DNA of 64,000 bases, taken from positions 744,001 to 808,000 of the forward strand of contig NZ_CP149514.1 in assembly GCF_045291545.1 (NCBI RefSeq). Direction: 5' to 3'. The position numbers and the translations under genes are program-made. The notes beneath the pieces are model-generated. The model worked only from the letters and a program-made list of their open reading frames with translations. It was not told the DNA's origin and did not search any database. Below are positions 16,734 to 24,319 of this stretch, piece by piece. Source of the stretch: Gallaecimonas sp045291545 (GTDB lineage: Bacteria > Pseudomonadota > Gammaproteobacteria > Enterobacterales > Gallaecimonadaceae). Numbering within the stretch: the first letter of the stretch is position 1; each line of letters begins with the position of its first letter.

Positions 16734-17645
16734 ATGCGCCAGCAAGGCATGGGGTTACCGCTGGGCCTGTCAATTGGCCTGCACCTGCTGATTGCCGCGG
16801 TGTTGTTAACCTCTATCGATTTTAGCGACAAGCCACCGGCACCGCCCCACAGTGACGGGCAGGTCATTACCGCCAAGGCGGTAGACAGCAAAGTGGTTGA
16901 GCAGCAGGTCAAACGCCTCAAGGCAGAAAAGGCCGCCGAGCAGCAGGCCGAAGCTGACCGCCAGCGTAAGCTGGAGCAGCAGCGTCAGAATGAACTGAAA
17001 CGTATTGCCGAACTGAAGCGCCAGCGGGCGCAGGAAGAGCAGCAGCGCCAGGCCGCTGAAAAAGCCGCGCAGCAAGCCAAAGTGCAGCAGCAACAGGAAG
17101 CAGAAAAAGCCCACCAACTGGAACTGCAACGGCAGCAAAAAGAAGCCGAAGCGAAAAAGGCTGAGGCCGCTGCCAAAGCGGCGGCAGAAAAGCAGCGTAA
17201 AGAAGAAGCCGCGGCCAAGGCCGCAGCAGAAAAACGCCGCAAGGAAGAAGCCGAGCGCCAGCGTAAAGCCGAAGAAGCTCGCCGTAAGAAAGCCGCAGAG
17301 GCACAGCTGGCCAAGCAAATGGAAGCCGAAGCCGCGGCCCGTGCCAAGGCCCGCCAGCAGCAGGTGCTCAGCGAGCTGCAAAAGTATCAGGCGCTGATTA
17401 ACCAGACCATTAAACGCAACTTCATCCGCGACGACAGCATGCGCGGTAAAGAAGCGAAATTGCAGATCACCCTGGCGCCCAGCGGCCTGGTGCTGGACGT
17501 GAAATACGTCTCGGGTGACCGTGCCATCTTCGAGGCAGCGCAGCGGGCGGTATGGAAAGCGGGCACCTTGCCGGTGTCCAAAGACCCGCAGGTGTTTGCG
17601 CAAATGCGCCAAGTGAACATCACCATGAAACCGGATAGTCAATAG
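16734..17645 (+). CDS. tolA: Tol-Pal system protein TolA
   Basis: TolA is anchored in the inner membrane and spans the periplasm to reach TolB and Pal. The 303-residue protein has an N-terminal membrane segment (LGLSIGLHLLIAAVLLTSI) and a long Lys/Ala/Glu/Gln-rich helical domain of about residues 55-200. The C-terminal globular domain runs from LQKYQALINQTIKRNF and includes the conserved LAPSGLVLDVKYVSGD. It is somewhat shorter than E. coli TolA (421) because of the helical domain. Confidence 0.94.
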   Translation: MRQQGMGLPLGLSIGLHLLIAAVLLTSIDFSDKPPAPPHSDGQVITAKAVDSKVVEQQVKRLKAEKAAEQQAEADRQRKLEQQRQNELKRIAELKRQRAQEEQQRQAAEKAAQQAKVQQQQEAEKAHQLELQRQQKEAEAKKAEAAAKAAAEKQRKEEAAAKAAAEKRRKEEAERQRKAEEARRKKAAEAQLAKQMEAEAAARAKARQQQVLSELQKYQALINQTIKRNFIRDDSMRGKEAKLQITLAPSGLVLDVKYVSGDRAIFEAAQRAVWKAGTLPVSKDPQVFAQMRQVNITMKPDSQ

Positions 17646-17653
17646 AGGTAACC

Positions 17654-18994
17654 GTGCAACGATTAACCCTGTTTTTTTTGCTGCTCTGTGCCATTTGCCG
17701 CCCTGCTGAGGCGGCGCTGGATATTGTTATTACCGGCGGCATGGATCAGGCCCGGCCGGTAGCGGTGGTGCCGTTTCAGTTTACCGGCCAGGGGCCAGCG
17801 CCTATAGATCTGGCCAGTATCATCAGCAATGACCTGCGCAACTCCGGCAAGTTCTCGCCCTTGTCGGTAACCACCATGCCGGAGCAACCGCAAGCGGTGG
17901 CCGATATTCACTACAGTGCCTGGTCAACCCGTGGTGTTGAAGCCATGGTGCTTGGCAGCATCAAGCCTTATCAGGACGGTAAATACCTGGTCAGTTTTGA
18001 TCTGGTGGATGTACTGCGTGGCCAAAAAGGGGCTAATGGCCCACAACTCAAAGACGGTAATCTGGTACAGAGTAACGACCATATTCTTGACAGCCGTCAG
18101 GCGGTGGTTAGCCCGGAGCAACTGCGCCAGTACGCCCACCGCATTGCCGATGTGGTTTATGAAAAGCTGACCGGTGAACGCGGCGCCTTTTTGACACGCA
18201 TCGCCTATGTGGTGGTGAACCAGCAGCAGCCGTTCCCTTACAAACTGATGGTTTCTGATTACGACGGCTACAACGAAGCACTGGTGGCCAAGTCGAAAGA
18301 GCCGATCATGTCGCCTACCTGGTCACCGGATGGCAGCAAGCTGGCTTATGTTTCCTTTGAAAACCACAGCTCGCGGATCATTATTCAGGATCTCTACACC
18401 CAGCAACGCACGGTGCTGACTTCTTTCCCTGATATTAATGGCAGCCCGGCCTGGTCGCCGGACGGCAAGAAAATGGCGATGGTGCTGTCCAAAGACGGTA
18501 ACCCGGAAATCTACATTATGGATCTGGCCAGCAAGCAGCTGACCCGCCTGACACACCATTACGCCATTGACACTGAACCCTCCTGGTATCCGGACTCTAA
18601 GTCACTGGTGTTCACCTCTGAGCGGGGTGGCCGGCCACAGCTATATCGTGTAGATTTGGGCAGCAGAAAGATCACCCGTTTGACCTTTGAAGGCGAACAA
18701 AATCTGGCCGGGCAAATTACCCCTGATGGTAAATATCTGGTCATGATCAATCGTACACAGGGCCAATACCATGTGGCCCGCCAGGACTTGCAGACCGGTG
18801 ACATGCAGGTGCTGACCAACACCCAGTTAGACGAGTCACCCAGTCTGGCCCCCAATGGCAGCATGGTTATTTATGCCACTTTGTTCCGGGGCCAGAAAGT
18901 GCTCGGTTTGGTGTCTATTGATGGGCGTTTCAGTGCCCGTCTGCCGGCCCGGGAAGGGCAGGTCAAAGAACCAGCCTGGTCACCCTTTTTGTGA
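17654..18994 (+). CDS. tolB: Tol-Pal system beta-propeller protein TolB
   Basis: TolB is a periplasmic protein that binds Pal and TolA. It starts at GTG 17654 after AGAGGTAACC. The 446-residue product has a signal peptide ending near AEAALDIV, an N-terminal alpha/beta domain and a six-blade propeller with repeated WSPDG motifs (PTWSPDGSKLAYVS, PAWSPDGKKMAMVL). The C-terminus PAWSPFL is typical. Confidence 0.96.
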   Translation: MQRLTLFFLLLCAICRPAEAALDIVITGGMDQARPVAVVPFQFTGQGPAPIDLASIISNDLRNSGKFSPLSVTTMPEQPQAVADIHYSAWSTRGVEAMVLGSIKPYQDGKYLVSFDLVDVLRGQKGANGPQLKDGNLVQSNDHILDSRQAVVSPEQLRQYAHRIADVVYEKLTGERGAFLTRIAYVVVNQQQPFPYKLMVSDYDGYNEALVAKSKEPIMSPTWSPDGSKLAYVSFENHSSRIIIQDLYTQQRTVLTSFPDINGSPAWSPDGKKMAMVLSKDGNPEIYIMDLASKQLTRLTHHYAIDTEPSWYPDSKSLVFTSERGGRPQLYRVDLGSRKITRLTFEGEQNLAGQITPDGKYLVMINRTQGQYHVARQDLQTGDMQVLTNTQLDESPSLAPNGSMVIYATLFRGQKVLGLVSIDGRFSARLPAREGQVKEPAWSPFL

Positions 18995-19029
18995 TTTTTA
19001 TGCCGTAACCATGATTTGAGGACGCAACA

Positions 19030-19569
19030 ATGCAAAACAACAAACTGTTCAAAGGCTTGCTGATTGCCCTGCCGATGCTGGCGCTGTCTGCCTGTTCTTC
19101 CACTTCCGGCACCAGCACCACTGGCCAAGGCAGCAATGAGGCCAGCAATGGCCAGGCTGGCAGCCAGCAGGAAGTGGTGACCGGTGCGGTTAAACCGGTA
19201 ATGAGCCCGGAAGAGCAGCGTAAGCAGCACATGGCTGATCTGCGCCGTGAACACACCATTTTCTTTGACTTTGACAGCTACAACGTGCGCCCGGAATTTG
19301 CCGAGCTGCTCGAAGCCCATGCCACCTACCTGCGTGACCACCCTGGCGTGAAAGTGCTGATCGAAGGCTTTACCGATGAGCGTGGTACCCCGGAATACAA
19401 CATCGCCCTGGGCGAGCGCCGCGCCAAAGCGGTTAAACAGTACCTGGAAGGCCTGGGCGTGCTGGACTCACAAATCACCCTGATTTCCTACGGTGAAGAA
19501 AAGCCGTTGGATGCCGAGCACACAGAAGCCGCTTACGCGAAAAACCGCCGCGCTGTACTGGTGTACTAA
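19030..19569 (+). CDS. pal: Peptidoglycan-associated lipoprotein Pal
   Basis: Pal anchors the outer membrane to peptidoglycan. The 179-residue precursor has a lipobox (LALSAC), a Ser/Gly-rich linker and a C-terminal OmpA-like domain with FFDFDSYNVRPEF and GFTDERGTPEYNIALGERRA, the peptidoglycan-binding face. It follows tolB by 35 bases and precedes cpoB by three. Confidence 0.96.
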   Translation: MQNNKLFKGLLIALPMLALSACSSTSGTSTTGQGSNEASNGQAGSQQEVVTGAVKPVMSPEEQRKQHMADLRREHTIFFDFDSYNVRPEFAELLEAHATYLRDHPGVKVLIEGFTDERGTPEYNIALGERRAKAVKQYLEGLGVLDSQITLISYGEEKPLDAEHTEAAYAKNRRAVLVY

Positions 19570-19572
19570 GCC

Positions 19573-20325
19573 ATGAAAAAAACGCTGACACTGTTGCTGT
19601 TGGCCAGTTGCTCTGGAGCCGCCATGGCGGCGGCTCCGGTAGTGGATGCTGGCAATGACCTGGCCACTCGCGTTTCTCGCCTGGAAGCGCAATTACAATC
19701 GCGCAGCCGCCTGCAACTGCAAATGCAGCAGCAGCTTAACCAGCTGCAGGATGACCTGAGCAGCCTGCGTGGCCAGTCAGAAGAGCATGACCACAAGTTG
19801 CAGCAGATCCTTGAGCGTCAGCGGGAGATCTACAAAGAGCTGGCGAAACTGGAAGCCTCCAACAGCCAGCCGGCTGCCAATACGCCAGCCACGCCAGCCG
19901 CCGCCACTGGCACGGCGGTGCAAGCGGACGGTGACAGCTATTCAAGCAACTTGTCAGAAAATGACGCCTACGATCAGGCCGTTAATCTGGTGCTCAAAGA
20001 CAAGAACTACGCAAAAGCCACTGTTGCTTTTAAGCAGTTCATCAAGCAGTTCCCGAAATCCAGTTACAGCGACAACGCGCATTACTGGCTGGGGCAGTTG
20101 CTGTACAGCAGCCAACAGCTGGCCGACGCCGCCAAAGCCTTCGCGGTGGTGGTGAACCAGTACCCCAACTCCAGTAAACGGGCTGACGCCATGCTCAAAC
20201 TGGGCATCATTGCCAAAGAGCAGGGCAACAAAGCGGATGCCCGCAGTTACTTCGAAAAAGTGGCCAAGGAGTATCCTGACAGCACATCTGCAAAGCTGGC
20301 CAAAGGGCGCTTGGCAGGGCTGTAA
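19573..20325 (+). CDS. cpoB: Cell division coordinator CpoB (YbgF)
   Basis: CpoB binds TolA and PBP1B and couples peptidoglycan synthesis to outer-membrane constriction. The 250-residue precursor has a signal peptide (TLTLLLLASCSGAAMAA), an N-terminal coiled coil (residues about 30-95, rich in Gln and Leu), an Ala/Thr/Pro linker, and three tetratricopeptide repeats from about residue 130. It is the last gene of the tol operon. Confidence 0.93.
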   Translation: MKKTLTLLLLASCSGAAMAAAPVVDAGNDLATRVSRLEAQLQSRSRLQLQMQQQLNQLQDDLSSLRGQSEEHDHKLQQILERQREIYKELAKLEASNSQPAANTPATPAAATGTAVQADGDSYSSNLSENDAYDQAVNLVLKDKNYAKATVAFKQFIKQFPKSSYSDNAHYWLGQLLYSSQQLADAAKAFAVVVNQYPNSSKRADAMLKLGIIAKEQGNKADARSYFEKVAKEYPDSTSAKLAKGRLAGL

Positions 20326-20374
20326 CAGGGTTGCCGTCTTTTTGCGCAATCAGTCGCCGGTAGTGATTTTCTGC

Positions 20375-20403
20375 TTGCACGGGCACTCAAATTCAGTAAG
20401 ATA
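20375..20403 (+). promoter_or_regulatory. Stable-RNA-type promoter for the tRNA-Lys cluster
   Basis: TTGCAC (20375-20380) and AAGATA (20398-20403) are spaced by 17 bases and followed by the GC-rich discriminator GGCGCCCG. GC-rich discriminators are typical of growth-rate and ppGpp controlled stable-RNA promoters. Confidence 0.5.
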
Positions 20404-20449
20404 GGCGCCCGTCGGGACAGCAGGCTGCTGCTGTTACCGGTGACAATTT

Positions 20450-20525
20450 GGGTCGTTAGCTCAGTTGGTAGAGCAGTTGACTTTTAATCAATTGGTCGCA
20501 GGTTCGAATCCTGCACGACCCACCA
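20450..20525 (+). tRNA. tRNA-Lys (anticodon UUU), copy 1
   Basis: A 76-nt cloverleaf with acceptor stem GGGTCGT/ACGACCC, anticodon loop CTTTTAA and encoded CCA end. It is the first of three nearly identical genes, followed by its own terminator-like hairpin. Confidence 0.97.
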
Positions 20526-20535
20526 TTATTCCTGA

Positions 20536-20558
20536 AGCCTGCCTGAGCGGGCTTTTTT
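20536..20558 (+). terminator. Terminator-like hairpin between tRNA-Lys copies 1 and 2
   Basis: AGCCTGC (20536-20542) pairs with GCGGGCT (20547-20553) with one G-U pair and is followed by six T. It would reduce or end transcription before copy 2. Confidence 0.6.
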
Positions 20559-20592
20559 ATCCCCCGGAATTTCTGGTGGATAGCAACAATTC

Positions 20593-20668
20593 GGGTTGTT
20601 AGCTCAGTTGGTAGAGCAGTTGACTTTTAATCAATTGGTCGCAGGTTCGAATCCTGCACAACCCACCA
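20593..20668 (+). tRNA. tRNA-Lys (anticodon UUU), copy 2
   Basis: Identical to the other copies except for a compensated change in the acceptor stem: GGGTTGT pairs with ACAACCC instead of GGGTCGT with ACGACCC. A CCA end is encoded. No separate good promoter is visible in the 34 bases upstream, so it may rely on read-through. Confidence 0.97.
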
Positions 20669-20674
20669 CAATTC

Positions 20675-20750
20675 GGGTCGTTAGCTCAGTTGGTAGAGCA
20701 GTTGACTTTTAATCAATTGGTCGCAGGTTCGAATCCTGCACGACCCACCA
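20675..20750 (+). tRNA. tRNA-Lys (anticodon UUU), copy 3
   Basis: Same sequence as copy 1, starting six bases after copy 2, with CCA encoded. The short spacer means copies 2 and 3 share a precursor. Confidence 0.97.
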
Positions 20751-20756
20751 TGCTGC

Positions 20757-20782
20757 AAAACCCCGCCACGGCGGGGTTTTTT
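20757..20782 (+). terminator. Intrinsic terminator after the tRNA-Lys cluster
   Basis: AAAACCCCGC (20757-20766) pairs with GCGGGGTTTT (20771-20780) around CACG and is followed by more T. It could work in both directions. The nadA promoter begins inside its T-run. Confidence 0.8.
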
Positions 20783-20810
20783 GCTGTCTGGGGCAGGGCG
20801 GTTGTATAAT
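20781..20810 (+). promoter_or_regulatory. Candidate nadA promoter
   Basis: TTGCTG (20781-20786) and consensus TATAAT (20805-20810) are spaced by 18 bases, giving a leader of about 28 bases before nadA. I see no obvious NadR-type operator. Confidence 0.5.
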
Positions 20811-20844
20811 CCCCGGCTCGCATGTAACAGAGTGCCACAACGCC

Positions 20845-21906
20845 ATGACCCGAGTGCCCCAGGTGAATCTTGACCTGCCGTTTCCGCCCAAGCCTCGCGC
20901 CCTCAGTGAGGCTGAACAAGCAGACTACCGTGCCCGCATCAAAACGTTACTCAAAGAAAAGAACGCGGTGCTGGTGGCGCACTATTACACCGATCCGCAA
21001 ATTCAGGCGCTGGCAGAAGAAACAGGTGGCTGCGTTGCCGATTCGCTGGAAATGGCCCGTTTTGGCAAGGCGCACCCGGCCAACACGCTGATTGTGGCCG
21101 GGGTCAAGTTCATGGGCGAAACCGCCAAGATCCTCAGCCCCGAGAAAACCGTGCTGATGCCCACGCTGGAGGCCACCTGCTCGCTGGACTTGGGGTGCCC
21201 TGCTGACGAATTCAGTGCCTTTTGTGATGCCCACCCGGACCATACCGTCGTGGTTTACGCCAATACCTCGGCAGCGGTCAAAGCCCGTGCCGACTGGGTG
21301 GTCACGTCTTCTATTGCGCTGGAAATTGTTGAACACCTCGATAGCCTGGGCAAACCCATTCTCTGGGCGCCAGACAAGCACCTGGGCAGCTACATCAGCA
21401 AGAAAACCGGTGCTGACATGCTGCTATGGCAAAGCGCTTGTATCGTCCATGACGAGTTTAAAACCCGCGCCCTGCTGGACATGAAAGCGCTGTACCCGGA
21501 TGCAGCGGTATTGGTGCACCCGGAATCGCCGGCCAGCATTGTTGAACTGGCCGATGCCGTAGGCTCTACCAGCCAGCTGATCAAGGCCGCGCAAACCCTG
21601 CCACAGCAGCAGTTTATTGTGGCCACCGACCGCGGCATTTTTTACAAAATGCAGCAGCTGTGCCCGGATAAAACCTTTATTGAAGCGCCCACCGCCGGCG
21701 ACGGCGCCACCTGCCGGTCCTGCGCCCATTGCCCCTGGATGGCAATGAACGGCCTGCAAGCCATTCACAATGCCCTGAGCAATACCGAAGGCCCGGAACA
21801 CGCCATTGAAGTAGACCCGGCGCTGGCCGCCAAGGCCATGGTGCCGCTTAACCGGATGCTGGATTTTGCCGCCGATTTGCAGATGAAAGTGCAGGGCAAC
21901 GCCTGA
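20845..21906 (+). CDS. nadA: Quinolinate synthase NadA
   Basis: NadA condenses iminoaspartate with dihydroxyacetone phosphate to quinolinate in de novo NAD synthesis, using an oxygen-sensitive [4Fe-4S] cluster. The 353-residue protein has VLVAHYYTDPQIQALAEETGG near the N-terminus. Cluster ligands are expected among the Cys of EATCSLDLGC, WQSACIVHDEF and GDGATCRSCAHCPWM. It is a single gene between tRNA genes. Confidence 0.96.
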   Translation: MTRVPQVNLDLPFPPKPRALSEAEQADYRARIKTLLKEKNAVLVAHYYTDPQIQALAEETGGCVADSLEMARFGKAHPANTLIVAGVKFMGETAKILSPEKTVLMPTLEATCSLDLGCPADEFSAFCDAHPDHTVVVYANTSAAVKARADWVVTSSIALEIVEHLDSLGKPILWAPDKHLGSYISKKTGADMLLWQSACIVHDEFKTRALLDMKALYPDAAVLVHPESPASIVELADAVGSTSQLIKAAQTLPQQQFIVATDRGIFYKMQQLCPDKTFIEAPTAGDGATCRSCAHCPWMAMNGLQAIHNALSNTEGPEHAIEVDPALAAKAMVPLNRMLDFAADLQMKVQGNA

Positions 21907-21951
21907 TTGTTTAAAAGCTCGCCAGGTAACGGCTGGGCCGGGAAAAAGCGG

Positions 21952-21980
21952 TTGACCCGCTACCCCCTTGCCCCTAATAT
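21952..21980 (+). promoter_or_regulatory. Promoter for tRNA-Ser
   Basis: TTGACC (21952-21957) and TAATAT (21975-21980) are spaced by 17 bases, about 40 bases before the mature tRNA 5' end. Confidence 0.6.
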
Positions 21981-22020
21981 AGCGCTCCGTTGCCCGGCGA
22001 ATGCCCGCAACAAACAATAT

Positions 22021-22108
22021 GGTGAGGTGTCCGAGTGGCTGAAGGAGCACGCCTGGAAAGTGTGTATACGGCAACGTATCGAGGGTTCGAATCCCTCCCT
22101 CACCGCCA
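22021..22108 (+). tRNA. tRNA-Ser (anticodon GGA)
   Basis: An 88-nt class II tRNA with acceptor GGTGAGG/CCTCACC, a long variable arm (TGTATACGGCAACGTATC region), anticodon loop CTGGAAA and encoded GCCA end. It marks the border of the accessory island that follows; tRNA genes are frequent integration sites, but I found no duplicated 3' end downstream. Confidence 0.97.
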
Positions 22109-22116
22109 TATATAAT

Positions 22117-22140
22117 GCCCTGATGATTCAGGGCTTTTTT
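22117..22140 (+). terminator. Intrinsic terminator after tRNA-Ser
   Basis: GCCCTGA (22117-22123) pairs with TCAGGGC (22128-22134) around TGAT and is followed by six T. Confidence 0.8.
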
Positions 22141-22734
22141 CGTTTTTAAGAGCGTATTTAGAGCAAGCCGCTGTACGCCACAGCCCTTCGTAACTCCCTT
22201 ACCTGAAACACTATCCCGGCCATAGCGCAGCATCTTTGGCTACTCCTTTACCCTGAACGTGCTTGATTGCCGCTCGTGGCGGTGCTGTTATCGCTAGCCT
22301 CTAGGCAAGCGTTACAGTGCTTAGCAGCAACCCTTCGTGGACTGCCCGGGCCACCCGCTCAAGTATCACCATACGGCTGTCTTTACGCAAAAACGCCCCT
22401 TGGTTGACATTACCGAGCAAATCCCATTGTATTGACCTTAGGAACACGCAGGGATTGAAGCCAGCTCAGGAAGAGGAATGGACATTGGGAACCACACCTA
22501 AGGGCGGTAGCTTACCTTCATACCTTCAGTTCAAGGCCAGGAACTGGCCGCGTGGAAAAGGGAAAGCCGTTATCACCAGCGGTCAAAAGCCGGCGCGTTT
22601 TTACGCAAGACGATAAATTGGGTCGCAGATATCGTTAGGATAATCAGATGGTTAAAACCGACACTCCAAGTGTTCTGATGAGTGAAAACGAGTCGGCTTC
22701 ATAACTATTGTTATATTTACCAAGGAGATCTTCG
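22141..22734. other. Gene-free stretch upstream of the cassette-like island
   Basis: I see no gene here; the 99-codon ORF at 22317-22616 has no convincing ribosome-binding site or domain. A 16-base string ACCTAAGGGCGGTAGC (22496-22511) recurs inverted at 404-419, next to repeat copy 1, which suggests degraded mobile-element debris. CGTTAGGA (22633-22640) resembles an integron core site (GTTRRRY, last base off) just before the first cassette-like gene. Confidence 0.4.
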
Positions 22735-23199
22735 TTGAGAATTAGTATTTTTATACTCCCGTTCTTGATTTCAGGTTGCACTGGTTTGGCAAGCTCAGTT
22801 GATGATTTACACGCCAACTCTTATAAACCATTAGAATATAAGTCAGAAAGGTCGCCGGTAGAAACATATGAATACTTAAAGGATAAAATGACAAACTGCT
22901 ATGAGTACCATGGTTCATTGACTACAGCTGTTCCGGTTTCTGGCATATTCATCACAAACAGTGTTAAATCTGGAACATTTGTCGAAGGGAGAATGTTAAG
23001 TAACGATAGTTATGAGATTTCACTTAGCCAAGAAGTTGGGGCGCAGCCTCGCGGCTACATGGAAGTCGTGGATATTAGAAAATCAAAATCTTATACGTCA
23101 GTGACAGTATATCCGTTGAATAGATTTTGGGTTCGCCATGCAGAAAGAATTGAAACATGGTTAGCTGGCGGTGAAATTACTGATTGTAAGTTATGGTAG
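22735..23199 (+). CDS. Small lipoprotein of unknown function (cassette gene 1)
   Basis: I place the start at TTG 22735, seven bases after AAGGAG. This yields a 154-residue product opening with a lipoprotein signal (ISIFILPFLISGC). A start further upstream at 22708 would spoil that signal. The mature part contains VETYEYLKDKMTNCYEYHG, then a predicted beta-rich region, and ends in CKLW. I do not recognise a named family. The gene is strikingly AT-rich compared with its chromosomal neighbours, stands alone, and is followed directly by an attC-like site, all of which fit an integron cassette. Confidence 0.7.
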   Translation: MRISIFILPFLISGCTGLASSVDDLHANSYKPLEYKSERSPVETYEYLKDKMTNCYEYHGSLTTAVPVSGIFITNSVKSGTFVEGRMLSNDSYEISLSQEVGAQPRGYMEVVDIRKSKSYTSVTVYPLNRFWVRHAERIETWLAGGEITDCKLW

Positions 23200-23262
23200 C
23201 TATAACAATGCGCTCAATTGTTCGGACTGCGCTACGCGCAACCGCTTAGCTTTGCGTTATGT
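23200..23262 (+). other. attC-like recombination site 1
   Basis: TATAACAATGCGCTCAA at the 5' side and CCGCTTAGCTTTGCGTTATG at the 3' side match the layout of attC sites (R''-L'' then L'-R'). The outer ATAAC/GTTAT pair is complementary and the inner part can fold (CGCTACGCG). It lies immediately after one gene and ten bases before the next. Core bases deviate slightly from GTTRRRY (GTTATGT). Confidence 0.6.
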
Positions 23263-23272
23263 GGAATAAGTA

Positions 23273-23683
23273 ATGAAACTAATCACAATCACAATCACAA
23301 TCACAATAACGATAAACCTATTGGCAATTAGCCCATCGTTTGCACAGTGCTTCGAGTATGAGCCCAAAGTTACTAGTTTATCTGGCACGTTGACCCGAGA
23401 AACATTTCCAGGAAGACCAAATTATGAAAACATTGAAAATGGTGATGAACCTGAAACGTATTGGATCTTAAAGCTCGATAAATCAATTTGTTTAATTCCG
23501 TCTGACGAACTCAATGTCCAGGAGTTTGATGTCAAGGATATTCAACTTGTTTTAGATTCAGCGCAGTATAAAAAATATACCAATTATATGAATAAAAGGG
23601 TTGTCGTAACCGGAACATTATTCCATAGCCATACAGGGCACCACCACAAGCGGATATTACTAACCACAAATGAAATCAAGTAG
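23273..23683 (+). CDS. Secreted DUF4431-like protein (cassette gene 2)
   Basis: The 136-residue precursor has a signal peptide made partly of Ile-Thr repeats and ending near SPSFAQ. The mature part has LSGTLTRETFPGRPNYENIE, GDEPETYWILKLD and VVVTGTLFHSHTGHHHKRILL, features I associate with DUF4431, a small periplasmic family of unknown role often found on mobile DNA. The His-rich GHHHK stretch could bind metal, but that is a guess. It is AT-rich and flanked by attC-like sequences. Confidence 0.7.
   Translation: MKLITITITITITINLLAISPSFAQCFEYEPKVTSLSGTLTRETFPGRPNYENIENGDEPETYWILKLDKSICLIPSDELNVQEFDVKDIQLVLDSAQYKKYTNYMNKRVVVTGTLFHSHTGHHHKRILLTTNEIK
23281..23304 (+). repeat. Hexanucleotide tandem repeat inside a signal peptide
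   Basis: Four exact copies of AATCAC encode alternating Ile-Thr in the hydrophobic core of the signal peptide of the gene at 23273. Copy-number change would keep the reading frame and only alter signal-peptide length. Confidence 0.85.
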
Positions 23684-23686
23684 AAC

Positions 23687-23731
23687 GCATAACAAGGCGC
23701 TCAATCAGGGACTGGACCTCACCCGCTTTAA
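23687..23731 (+). other. attC-like site 2, 5' half only
   Basis: GCATAACAAGGCGCTCAATC followed by AGGGACTGG is the typical 5' half of a Vibrio-type attC, starting three bases after the stop of the DUF4431-like gene. The expected complementary half ending in GCGTTATGC is missing here; the sequence continues through CCCGCTTTAACTAA into repeat copy 2. A possible displaced 3' half lies at 24225-24258. Confidence 0.55.
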
Positions 23732-23738
23732 CTAATAA

Positions 23739-24027
23739 GCAGTAATAACTGATATAACTAGCCGCCTCTGCCCGTTAAGTGCAGCGCCGCTGTGGCAGGA
23801 ATGAAGGTTCAGCTGAGGCAGGACGCCGAAGCAGGTGAATACGTGTCGGGACACACGTATGAACCGGTGAACCGGGAATGACGAACACAGCGTCAGCGCG
23901 GAACATGGGCAAGGGTTTTGCTGACTTTTGCCCCCAAAAGTCAGGCGCGTGCAGGGGCGCCCCCCTGCAATAAATACTGGATTTTGATGTGCCTGCGGCA
24001 CAGCTTATTGTTTGCCGGTTCCCGCAC
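23739..24027 (+). repeat. Dispersed structured repeat, copy 2
   Basis: It runs from AGTAATAACTGAT to GCCGGTTCCCGCACC and matches copies 1 and 3. Relative to them it has about 110 extra bases after GCAGCGCC (23788 to about 23895), bounded by CGCTGTG and CACAGCG and containing hairpin module A (23832-23869). It holds a 10-bp hairpin CTGACTTTTG-(4 nt)-CAAAAGTCAG and the GCAGGGG/CCCCTGC stem. Homology with copy 1 continues a little upstream through TCACCCGCTTTAA. No coding capacity is apparent. Confidence 0.8.
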
Positions 24028-24134
24028 CATTTTTCGCCATTCCTGACCATGGTGTTGAGGATGACAATGAGCTTGCGCATGCAGGCGATAAGGGCCGCTT
24101 TGGGCAGCTTTCCGGTTGCCTTCATATGATCATC
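24027..24134 (-). pseudogene. IS110/IS1111-family transposase C-terminal remnant
   Basis: Read on the minus strand, this encodes KATGKLPKAALIACMRKLIV then ILNTMVRNGEKW, which is the conserved C-terminal end of IS110-family transposases (GKxxKxALxACMRKLxxILN). Nothing upstream on the same strand continues the protein convincingly, and at its 3' end it is fused directly to repeat copy 2. Only about 36 residues of a roughly 340-residue enzyme remain, so it is dead. Confidence 0.75.
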
Positions 24135-24224
24135 ATACGGCTGAAAACCGGGTTGCATTGGATATCCGACATCATGAACATCACAGTACGCACCCGGTGG
24201 CGGCCTCCACCGGACAGCCTGCTT

Positions 24225-24258
24225 TGCGCTTCGGTTGCCGTCAAACGAAGCGTTAGCC
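24225..24258 (+). other. attC-like 3' half before cassette gene 3
   Basis: The stretch around CGCTTCGGTTGCCGTCAAAC followed by GAAGCGTTAGCC ends in a near-consensus core (GTTAGCC against GTTRRRY) and holds the inverted pair CGCTTCG/CGAAGCG. With the orphan 5' half at 23687 it could represent one attC split by the repeat and the IS110-family insertion. Confidence 0.4.
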
Positions 24259-24319
24259 TTGAAAAGCCCGAAACCAGTCTCCATGTAGGGGTTTCCACTT
24301 ATAGAAAGGAATCTTTTTC

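Noticed and set aside
22021..22108. tRNA-Ser as the attachment site of an integrated island
   Set aside because: No tyrosine integrase gene and no direct repeat of the tRNA 3' end were found downstream within the window.
22317..22616. 99-codon ORF between tRNA-Ser and the first cassette gene
   Set aside because: No ribosome-binding site, no domain, odd composition; probably chance.
22660..22700. Hammerhead-ribozyme-like CTGATGAG followed by a short GT-GAAA-AC hairpin upstream of the first cassette gene
   Set aside because: The conserved GAAA after stem II is replaced by GAGT and no NUH cleavage site is in place, so the catalytic core is incomplete.
23775..24284. Minus-strand 169-codon ORF as a whole gene
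   Set aside because: Only the 36-residue IS110-family tail (24027-24134) is meaningful; the rest crosses repeat copy 2 and flanking DNA.
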